From Pseudonocardia kujensis (GTDB lineage Bacteria > Actinomycetota > Actinomycetes > Mycobacteriales > Pseudonocardiaceae): a stretch of DNA of 43,221 nucleotides. Positions within the stretch are counted from its first letter, which is position 1. Each line of letters begins with the position of its first letter. A program made the position numbers and the translations under genes. The stretch is taken from positions 1 to 43,221 of the forward strand of contig NZ_JAJSOK010000066.1 in NCBI RefSeq assembly GCF_021283305.1. The letters are read 5' to 3'. Shown here piece after piece: positions 32,323 through 38,987 of the stretch. Below the pieces are notes generated by a model, which ran no database searches, was not told the DNA's origin, and saw only the letters and a program-made list of their open reading frames with translations.

Positions 32323-33084
32323 TCAGTGGATGTGCGAGCCGCCGTTGACGTCGTAGGTGGCACCGGTGATGTAGCCGGCCTCCGGGCGGCAGAGATAGGT
32401 GATCAGGTCGGCGACGTCGGCGACCCGGCCGTTGCGCCCCACCGGGATCCCGGAGAGCAGCGCCTCCTTGCGCTCGCCCTCGAGCGCCCCACCGGTGATG
32501 TCGGTGTCGATCAGGCCGGGGGCGACGCTGTTGACGGTCACGCCGTGCTCGCCGATCTCGCGGGCCAGGGCGCGGGCGAACCCGAGCTGGGCGGCCTTGG
32601 CGGCGGAATAGGCGACCCCGCCGAAGACTCCGCCCCCGCGCTCGGCGGACACCGAGGACAGGAACACGATCCGGCCGAAGCCGCGCTCGGCCATGCCCGG
32701 GGCGAGCCGGCGGGTCATGTTGTAGGCGCCCCGCACGTTGACGGCGAAGATCCGGTCCCACTCGGCACCGTCGACGTCGAGGAACCGGGTGGGCGAGGTG
32801 ATGCCGGCGTTGTTGACCAGCGCCCCTACCGGCGGGGCGTCCGCGGTCAGGGTCTCGACGGCGGTGGCGACCGAGGTCTCGTCGGTCACGTCGCAGGTCA
32901 GGCCGAACGCCTGGACCGCGTGCGCGCCGGCGATCTCGTCGGCGGTGTCCTTGGCCGCGGCCTCGTCGAGGTCGAGGACGGCGACGTTCCAGCCCGCGGC
33001 GGCGAGCGCGTGGGCGGTGGCGCGGCCGATGCCGCGCTTGGACGCGGCCCCGGTGACGACGGCGGTGGAGTTCGAAACGGACAC
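32323..33084 (-). CDS. Short-chain dehydrogenase/reductase, 253 aa
   Basis: A classical SDR: cofactor loop TGAASKRGIGRA (TGxxxGxG, 11-20), NNAG (91-94), catalytic Ser in FLSSVSAERGG, Y159 and K163 (YSAAK), and the C-terminal GATYDVNGGSHIH. D37 in AVLDLDEA after the second strand points to NAD(H) preference. The GTG start has GAGGAG upstream, 9 nt after the transketolase subunit stop. As the last gene of the GntR-MHS-transketolase operon it probably oxidises a hydroxyl to make, or reduces a ketone made by, the transketolase substrate. Confidence 0.9.
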   Translation of the reverse strand: MSVSNSTAVVTGAASKRGIGRATAHALAAAGWNVAVLDLDEAAAKDTADEIAGAHAVQAFGLTCDVTDETSVATAVETLTADAPPVGALVNNAGITSPTRFLDVDGAEWDRIFAVNVRGAYNMTRRLAPGMAERGFGRIVFLSSVSAERGGGVFGGVAYSAAKAAQLGFARALAREIGEHGVTVNSVAPGLIDTDITGGALEGERKEALLSGIPVGRNGRVADVADLITYLCRPEAGYITGATYDVNGGSHIH

Positions 33085-33093
33085 GAAGGCTCC

Positions 33094-34083
33094 TCAGAGG
33101 GCGGCCTTGACCCGCGCGCAGAGCGCGGCGGTCGACAGGCCGTAGCGGTCGTGGAGGGTGGGCAGGGCACCGGCGGCGAGGAACTCGTCCGGCAGCGCGG
33201 CGGGCTGGATGCGGGTGGCGATGCCGGCGTAGGCGGCGGTCGCGGCGACCGCCTCGGAGAGTCCGCCGACCACGGTGTGGTTCTCCGCGGTGATCACCAG
33301 GCGGTCGGTGCGCAGCTCGCGCACGATCGTCCCGGTGTCCAGCGGCTTGATCGTCGGCACGTGCAGGACCGCTGCGTCGACGTGGTCGGTCTCGAGGCGG
33401 GCCGCGGCCTGCAGGGTCCGCATGGTCATCAGCCCGGTGGAGACGAACAGGACGTCCTTGCCCGGGCGGACCAGCGCCGCCCTGCCGAGCTCGAAGCGAT
33501 AGTCGTACTCGTCGAGCACGGTGGGGACCTTGCCGCGCAGCAGGCGCAGGTAGGTCGGCCCGGCGTGGTCGGCCAGCTGCGGCACGGCCTGCTCGATGTC
33601 GACCGAGTCGCAGGGGTCGACGATCGTCAGGTTCGGGCAGGCCCGCAGGATCGCGAGGTCCTCGGTGGCCTGGTGGCTGGGCCCGTAGCCGGTGGTGAGG
33701 CCGGGCAGCGCGCCGACGACGTTGACGTTGAGCCCGGGTTCGGCGATGTCCAGGCACAGGAAGTCGTACGCCCGGCGGGTGGCGAACACCGAGTAGGTCG
33801 AGGCGAACGGGACGAGCCCGACCTCGGCCAGTCCCGCCGCCGCGCCGAGCATCGCCTGCTCGGCCATGCCCATCTGGTAGAACCGGTCCGGGTGGGCGTC
33901 GCGGAAGATGTGCATGTCGGTGTACTTCGCGAGGTCCGCGGACAGCCCGACGATCTCCGGGCGCTGCTCGGCGAGCCGGTTCAGCGCGTGCCCGAACGGC
34001 GCGGGCGCGGTGCGCTGACCGGGGTCGGCGAACGAGGCGATCATCGCCGAGGTGGTGAGGCGCTTCGTGGTGGCTGCGGTCAT
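33094..34083 (-). CDS. Transketolase C-terminal subunit, 329 aa
   Basis: Corresponds to the Pyr and C-terminal domains of transketolase. The conserved glutamate that activates thiamine diphosphate is E75 in QMGMAEQAMLG, followed by PFASTYSVFATRRAYDFLCLDIA and the typical GPSHQATEDLAILRACPNLTIVDP. The C-terminal domain ends TAENHTVVGGLSEAVA and DEFLAAGALPTLHDRYGLS. The ATG overlaps the stop of the N-terminal subunit (ATGA), as expected for two halves of one enzyme. Split transketolases often serve special substrates rather than the pentose phosphate pathway. The cofactor would be ThDP/Mg2+. Confidence 0.92.
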   Translation of the reverse strand: MTAATTKRLTTSAMIASFADPGQRTAPAPFGHALNRLAEQRPEIVGLSADLAKYTDMHIFRDAHPDRFYQMGMAEQAMLGAAAGLAEVGLVPFASTYSVFATRRAYDFLCLDIAEPGLNVNVVGALPGLTTGYGPSHQATEDLAILRACPNLTIVDPCDSVDIEQAVPQLADHAGPTYLRLLRGKVPTVLDEYDYRFELGRAALVRPGKDVLFVSTGLMTMRTLQAAARLETDHVDAAVLHVPTIKPLDTGTIVRELRTDRLVITAENHTVVGGLSEAVAATAAYAGIATRIQPAALPDEFLAAGALPTLHDRYGLSTAALCARVKAAL

Positions 34084-34943
34084 CGCCGAACTCCCTCGAG
34101 GGCGTCGTGGGCGGCGGCCCACTCGTGTTCGGCGACCGGCATGAAGTGGGCCTTCTCCCGGGTCTCGAGGAAGGGGACGCCGCGGCCGGTGCGGGTGTCG
34201 CAGATCAGCACGGACGGACCCGCTCCGTCCCGCAGAGCGCGGTCGCGGATCTCGTCCAGGCCGGCCAGGAGTGCGTCGACGTCGTTCCCGTCGACGCGTA
34301 CGGCGTGCCAGCCGAAGGCCCGCCACTTCTCGGTCACCGGCTCGGTCTTCAGCACGCCGGGAGTCGGGCCGTCGGCCTGCAGCCCGTTGACGTCGACGAT
34401 CGCGGTCACGTTCGTCAGACCGTGGTGGGCGCAGGCCATCGCGGCCTCCCAGGTCGAGCCCTCGTCGAGCTCGCCGTCGGAGAGCAGGTCGAAGACGCGC
34501 GCGGGGTTGCCGCGGTGGCGCAGCCCGAGCCCCATCCCGCAGGCCACGCCGAGGCCGTGGCCCAGCGAGCCACCGGAGATCTCCATCCCGGGCGTGTAGG
34601 AGGCCATCCCCGACATCGGCAGTCGGGAGTCGTCCGAGCCATAGGTGTCGATCTCGGCGAGCGGGATCGTCCCGGCCTCGGCGAGGGCGGCGTAGAGCGC
34701 GATCGCGTAGTGCCCGATGGAGAGCAGGAACCGGTCGCGGCCGTCCCACTCGGGCTCCTCGGGGCGCAGCCGCAGCTCGCCGTCGCCCTTCGCGTAGAAG
34801 GCGGCGAGCACGTCGGCGACGCCGAGGGCCTGGCCGATGTAGCCCTGCCCCTGCACCTCCCCCATGGTCAGGGCGTGGTGGCGGATCCGGGTCGCGGCCG
34901 CGCGGACCCGATCCGCCTTGGTGACCTCGATGGTGGTGGTCAT
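34080..34943 (-). CDS. Transketolase N-terminal subunit, 287 aa
   Basis: The PP domain of transketolase. The ThDP-Mg motif is SDGELDEGSTWEAAM ... VDVNGLQ (SDGE at 155-158 replaces GDGE; D184 and N186 complete it). Histidines of the active site are in SIGHYA (H78) and SLGHGLG (H129). Length is normal for a stand-alone subunit. The ATG has GAGGAGAGG directly upstream and follows the MHS transporter stop by 11 nt. It forms one heteromeric enzyme with the next gene. The donor ketose and acceptor aldose are unknown. Confidence 0.92.
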   Translation of the reverse strand: MTTTIEVTKADRVRAAATRIRHHALTMGEVQGQGYIGQALGVADVLAAFYAKGDGELRLRPEEPEWDGRDRFLLSIGHYAIALYAALAEAGTIPLAEIDTYGSDDSRLPMSGMASYTPGMEISGGSLGHGLGVACGMGLGLRHRGNPARVFDLLSDGELDEGSTWEAAMACAHHGLTNVTAIVDVNGLQADGPTPGVLKTEPVTEKWRAFGWHAVRVDGNDVDALLAGLDEIRDRALRDGAGPSVLICDTRTGRGVPFLETREKAHFMPVAEHEWAAAHDALEGVRR

Positions 34944-34954
34944 TCCTCTCCTCC

Positions 34955-36307
34955 TCAGGCGCGAGCGGGCTGGGCCGCGGTCTCGGACGTGGCGAGGGAC
35001 CGCTCCAGGGCGGCCACCTCGGCGCGTTCGGTACGGCCCCAGGTCTCGCGGGTCAGCAGCGTCGCGACGAGGCCGAGCACGCCGTAGGCGCTGAACAGCA
35101 GCGCCGGGCCGACCCAGCCGGTGTTCACGAACAGCGCGGTGGTGATCAGCGGGGTGAACCCGGAGACGACGGCCGAGAGCTGGTAGGCCAGCGACGCGCC
35201 GCTGGTGCGGGTTCGGGCGTCGAACAGCTCGGAGAACCAGGCGCCCTGCACGCCCGCCAGGCAGTTCTGGCAGACCGCGTAGCTCACGACGAAGGCCAGC
35301 ACGATCGCCACGGCCTGCCCGGTGTTGAGCAGCAGGAACAGCGGCACACCCCAGACCACCGAGAGCACGGTGCCGATCAGGTAGACCGGACGGCGGCCGA
35401 TCTTGTCGGTGAGCGCGCCCCAGAGAGTGGTCGCGACGATGCCCAGGCCCGCGGCCAGCAGCAGGCCGAACAGCGTGGTCGAGCGCTCGGCCAGCCTCTC
35501 GCTCGCGAGATAGGACAGCACGAAGGTGACCGAGATGGCGTAGCCGGCGGTCTCGGTGATCCGCAGGCAGAACGCCCGCAGGACGTTGCGCCAGTCGTCA
35601 CGGAGCACCTCGAGCAGCGGGTTCTTCGCCACCTCGCCCTCGGACCGCAGCGCCTCGAACTCCGGCGACTCCTCGACCTTCAGCCGGATCACGACTCCGA
35701 CGACGATCAGCACGGCCGACAGCAGGAACGGCACCCGCCAGGCCCATTGGTCGCCGAGTGGCACCGACAGCAGGAACGCCGCGTTGGCCAGCAGCAGCCC
35801 GACCGGGAAGCCCGCCTGCGTGATGCCGGTGTAGAGCCCCCGCTTGCGCCACGGTGCGTGCTCGAAGGTCATCAGGATCGCGCCGCCCCACTCCGCGCCG
35901 AACGCCAGGCCCTGCACGACCCGGACGGCGACGAGCAGGATCCCCGCCCACACGCCGACCTGCGCGTACGTGGGCAGCACACCGATCAGGACGGTCGCGA
36001 CGCCCATCAGCAGCAGGGAGCCGACCAGCACCGGCTTGCGACCGATCCGGTCCCCCAGGTGGCCCCCGATGATGCCGCCCAGGGGACGGACCGCGAACCC
36101 GATGCCGAGCGTCGCGAAGGACAGCAACGTCCCCGACAGCGGATCGGTCGACGTAAAGAAGACGTGGTTGAAGTACAGGGCCGCGGCCGTGCCGAAGCCG
36201 ATGAAGTCGTAGGTCTCGATCGTCGCTCCGATCGACGACCCGACGGCGACCCGTCGCCGGGCCGGCGTGCCCCGTACCGCCGGCGGGGGCGCGTGCTCTC
36301 CAGACAT
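34955..36307 (-). CDS. MFS transporter, metabolite:H+ symporter (MHS) family, 450 aa
   Basis: Twelve membrane segments with MHS motifs: GSSIGATIETYDFIGFGTAAALYF, GGHLGDRIGRKPVL, RVVQGLAFGAEWGGAILM and ALTDKIGRRPV. The family moves mono-, di- and tricarboxylates, aromatic acids or osmolytes with protons. It is the first gene of the operon, followed by the split transketolase, so it likely imports the substrate, which is probably acidic. The ATG has GGAGATC upstream. Two CTGTYRACAG-type sites lie in its upstream region. It is a paralogue of the symporter at 12904. Confidence 0.9.
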   Translation of the reverse strand: MSGEHAPPPAVRGTPARRRVAVGSSIGATIETYDFIGFGTAAALYFNHVFFTSTDPLSGTLLSFATLGIGFAVRPLGGIIGGHLGDRIGRKPVLVGSLLLMGVATVLIGVLPTYAQVGVWAGILLVAVRVVQGLAFGAEWGGAILMTFEHAPWRKRGLYTGITQAGFPVGLLLANAAFLLSVPLGDQWAWRVPFLLSAVLIVVGVVIRLKVEESPEFEALRSEGEVAKNPLLEVLRDDWRNVLRAFCLRITETAGYAISVTFVLSYLASERLAERSTTLFGLLLAAGLGIVATTLWGALTDKIGRRPVYLIGTVLSVVWGVPLFLLLNTGQAVAIVLAFVVSYAVCQNCLAGVQGAWFSELFDARTRTSGASLAYQLSAVVSGFTPLITTALFVNTGWVGPALLFSAYGVLGLVATLLTRETWGRTERAEVAALERSLATSETAAQPARA

Positions 36308-36358
36308 GTGATCTCCGGTGATCCGTTGTCGGCCGAGCCCGGGACCATCTCCCGACAG

Positions 36359-36373
36359 TCCGACTGTTAACAC
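36359..36373. promoter_or_regulatory. Likely GntR operator, site 1
   Basis: TCCGACTGTTAACAC contains the core CTGTTAACAC, one mismatch from the palindrome CTGTYRACAG. It lies 52 nt upstream of the MHS transporter start. Its flanking TCCGA is shared, in the opposite orientation, by site 2. Confidence 0.6.
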
Positions 36374-36412
36374 TCGGCAGTGATGGAGAAACCCTGGGGC
36401 CTCACGGGCCCA

Positions 36413-36427
36413 CTGTCAACAGTCGGA
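36413..36427. promoter_or_regulatory. Likely GntR operator, site 2, overlapping a -35 box
   Basis: CTGTCAACAGTCGGA; on the minus strand it reads TCCGACTGTTGACAG and includes a consensus TTGACA -35. The matching -10 (CAGGGT at 17 nt) is weak. Centre-to-centre distance to site 1 is 49 bp, in inverted orientation, so looping or cooperative binding is possible. Confidence 0.6.
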
Positions 36428-36459
36428 CAGAACTTTCCCGAATCCGGACGGGCCGGGGA

Positions 36460-37122
36460 TCAGCGCGCGCGGGTGCTCGTGAAGTGGTCGGCGGCCGCGG
36501 CCATGTGCTCCTCCACCACGGCCAGCGCGCCCGGGAGATCGCCCCGCTCGATCGCCTCGATGATCGGCGCGTGCCGGCCCGGCGTCATCATCGCCGGTGC
36601 TTCCTCCGGGTCCCGGTTCATGATCGTGACCCGCATCCGGCCCTCCAGGTGCCGCCAGGACTCGACCAGCATCGGGTTGCCCGACAGCTCGCACAGGCGC
36701 ACGTGGAAGCCGAGATCGGCCTCCACCTTCGCCGCGAAGTCGTCCCCCGCGCCGGCCAGCTCGTCGACCGCGGCCCGCAACGCGGCCACGGCCGCCGAGC
36801 GGTCCGGCCGCGCGATGATCTCCGTGACGGCCAGGCCCTCGAGCGCCGCCCGCACCCGGAACAGACCTCGGATCTCCTCGACGGACAGGGAGTTCACCCG
36901 GAGCATCCCGCGGTTGCCCGCCGTCACCAGGCCCTCCTGCTGAAGGTGCCGGAGCGCCTCCCGAACGGTTCCCCGGCTCACCCCGAGCCGGCCCGCGAGC
37001 TCGACCTCGCCCAGATGGTCGCCCGGCCGGTACGCCCCGGAGGTGATCGCCGAGCGCAGGGCCCGCAACACGCGCTCCCGCAGCGTGCTGCGGTCGATGT
37101 TCGGCAACGGCTCGACGGACAC
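36460..37122 (-). CDS. GntR family regulator, FadR/FCD type, 220 aa
   Basis: The N-terminal winged helix includes LRERVLRALRSAITSGAYRPGDHLGEVELAGRLGVSRGTVREALRHLQQEGLV. The C-terminal FCD domain has FRVRAALEGLAVTEI, DLGFHVRLCELSGNPML and HAPIIEAIERGDLPGALAVVEEHM, with the Asp and three His of the metal-dependent carboxylate-binding pocket. Ligands of this class are usually organic acids. The GTG start is chosen for GGAGGGAG 5-8 nt upstream. It lies upstream of the MHS-transketolase-SDR operon on the same strand. Sites in both promoters suggest it represses the operon and itself. Confidence 0.92.
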   Translation of the reverse strand: MSVEPLPNIDRSTLRERVLRALRSAITSGAYRPGDHLGEVELAGRLGVSRGTVREALRHLQQEGLVTAGNRGMLRVNSLSVEEIRGLFRVRAALEGLAVTEIIARPDRSAAVAALRAAVDELAGAGDDFAAKVEADLGFHVRLCELSGNPMLVESWRHLEGRMRVTIMNRDPEEAPAMMTPGRHAPIIEAIERGDLPGALAVVEEHMAAAADHFTSTRAR

Positions 37123-37131
37123 GGTGCTCCC

Positions 37132-37146
37132 TCCGACTGTCGACAG
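37132..37146. promoter_or_regulatory. Likely GntR operator, site 3 (autoregulatory)
   Basis: TCCGACTGTCGACAG ends in a perfect 10-bp palindrome CTGTCGACAG at 37137-37146, 15 nt before the gntR start, adjoining a TAGTCT -10-like hexamer. The same TCCGACTGT prefix appears at sites 1 and 2. Confidence 0.6.
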
Positions 37147-37289
37147 ACTACCTGCCGACAACGGCATCACCGGCGCGCGACCCGGACCCGCCCGACTCAC
37201 CCACACCGGGCGGTGCCGACCGGCCCCGACTCGCCGACGGTCGACACCGAGCACGCCCCGCCGGGGCGGTCGAGGTGCAGGAGTGGCCG

Positions 37290-38534
37290 ATGTCCGCGGT
37301 GGACGACCTGAGCGAGCTGGTCGAGCGCGCGGGGGCGGCGGAACGGGCCGCGCTCGCGTCGAAGTGGAAGGACCGTCCGGAGGTCGACGCCCTGCGGCAG
37401 AAGGTCCGGCGGGCCGTCGACGAGAACCTCGCCGCCGAGCGGCGTACCGACGGCAGCGGACTCGCCCCCCGGCGGGCCGCCCAGCGGGAGGCGTTCCTCG
37501 ACGCTCCCGATCCGCCGCCCACGGTCGAGGGGGAACCGGCCACCCACGCCGACGCCGCCCGCGTCGAGCGGGACGCGGCCGCCGCCGTGGGCGTCGCGCG
37601 GCTGGCCCTGCTCGAGGCCCACCTCGCCGTGCTCGACGCCCGCCTCGCCCGCATCGACGCCGGCGAGGACGAACCCGGGGCCGCGGCCGTGGACGGGCAC
37701 CTCCCGCTGCAGGGGCGCAACGCCGTCAGCCGGCACGGGCCCGCCCTGGCCCACGGCCTGCGCGGTGAGATCGCCTACGTCCTGCGGCGCCGCCCGCGCA
37801 CGGCCGTGAAGAGCCTGGCGGTCAGCCTGGCCCTGGGCCTGCTCTACCTCGGTTTCATCCGCGTCTTCGAGTGGGACCGGGACCAGCGGTGGCTGCCCTA
37901 CCTGGGGCTCTGGGTGATCTCGGTGATGATGGGCGGCGCGGTGTGCATCAACGCGATGTGCTTCGACGCCATGCGGGTCCGGGCTGCGCTCGAGGGCGGC
38001 TCCCGGCTCTGGCACCTGCTCGTGATCAAGAACCTCGCCGTCGCCGCGCTCGTCGCCCCGATCGGGTTCCTGCTCAGCGCCCTGCTCGCCTGGCGGGCCG
38101 GTGACTTCGGCGCGCTCATCAAGGCCTGTGCGCTGGTCCTCTGCTTCATCCTGCTCTGGCTCGGGGTCGGCAACGTCCTGTCGGTGCTGCTGCCCGTGCG
38201 CGACGAGCCGATCCGCCGGCGCAAGCGGTCCGGGAGCCTCAAGCAGTTCGCCGTCGCCTTCGTGGTCGCCTATGCCGTCGGCTACCTGGTCAACCTCATG
38301 CTCCTGTGGCGCATCCTCGCCGCCCAGGGACTCGCCGCTCGGCTGGGCGGGGAGGTCATCCCGGTCGTGCTCGTCGTGCTCAGCAGCCTCGTGATGTGGT
38401 TCCTGCTGACGGTCTTCGCCGTCGCCCTGTCCCAGCAGCCGAAGATCCGCCGTGCCCTCATGCGGGAGATCGTCGAGCAGACCGCCGCGAAGGCCGAGGC
38501 CCCGCCCACGGCCGAGGCCCGTCAGGCGGTGTGA
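37290..38534 (+). CDS. Six-TM membrane protein with helical N-terminal domain, 414 aa
   Basis: No family recognised. The first about 170 residues are soluble and helical (LSELVERAGAAERAALASKW; DAARVERDAAAAVGVARLALLEAHLAVLDARLARIDAG, coiled-coil-like). Six hydrophobic segments follow, for example SLAVSLALGLLYLGFI, LWVISVMMGGAVCINAM, AALVAPIGFLLSALLAW, ALVLCFILLWLGVGNVL, FVVAYAVGYLVNLMLLW and VVLVVLSSLVMWFLL, then a basic-acidic tail. The pattern resembles ABC-2-type permeases, but no ATPase gene is adjacent. The ATG at 37290 has AGGAG 7 nt upstream and is preferred over the GTG at 37275. A weak CGGTG/CACCG hairpin encloses the stop. Confidence 0.75.
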   Translation: MSAVDDLSELVERAGAAERAALASKWKDRPEVDALRQKVRRAVDENLAAERRTDGSGLAPRRAAQREAFLDAPDPPPTVEGEPATHADAARVERDAAAAVGVARLALLEAHLAVLDARLARIDAGEDEPGAAAVDGHLPLQGRNAVSRHGPALAHGLRGEIAYVLRRRPRTAVKSLAVSLALGLLYLGFIRVFEWDRDQRWLPYLGLWVISVMMGGAVCINAMCFDAMRVRAALEGGSRLWHLLVIKNLAVAALVAPIGFLLSALLAWRAGDFGALIKACALVLCFILLWLGVGNVLSVLLPVRDEPIRRRKRSGSLKQFAVAFVVAYAVGYLVNLMLLWRILAAQGLAARLGGEVIPVVLVVLSSLVMWFLLTVFAVALSQQPKIRRALMREIVEQTAAKAEAPPTAEARQAV

Positions 38535-38599
38535 CCCCCGCACCGTTGCGCCGGTGACCCTGCAGTGAGCGAGACTGCGGGCGTGGGAAGGAACCGACG

Positions 38600-38925
38600 A
38601 TGAAGGCGCTCGCCGACGGCAAGGGTTTCAAGCTGGGCCTGTTCTCCGCGAACTGCTCCTCCGGGCTCGCGGTGACGCGCGTCCCGGAGCGCTGGTCCGG
38701 AAGCTGGGCGGACAACCTGCGGCTGGCCCGGCTGGCCGACGAGGTGGGGATCGACTTCCTGGTGCCCACACCCCGGACGACGTCGCCGACGGGATCGCCC
38801 GCTTCCACGAGGCCGGCTTCGCCGGGATGACGCTCGCCTTCCTCGACTACGCGGGCGAGCTCGGCTGGTTCGCCCAGGAGGTGCTGCCCCGGCTCGAGGC
38901 CCGCGGGGTCCGCGTGCCCGCGTGA
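38600..38925 (+). pseudogene. LLM-class flavin-dependent oxidoreductase with large internal deletion
   Basis: The first 56 codons read FKLGLFSANCSSGLAVTRVPERW and DNLRLARLADEVGIDFLVP, the start of a bacterial luciferase-like monooxygenase of the dimethyl-sulfone/SfnG-like branch. At about 38764 the sequence jumps, in another frame, to TPDDVADGIARFHEAGFAGMTLAFLDY and EVLPRLEARGV, the very end of the same family. Roughly 250 internal residues, including most of the barrel and FMN site, are gone. The start keeps a good ribosome-binding site (GGAAGGAAC), so the loss looks recent. Confidence 0.8.
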
Positions 38926-38987
38926 CCGGCCCCGGACGCGCTAGCGTTCCCACCCGACCCCACCATCCACCCGAGGAGCAGGAGCCG

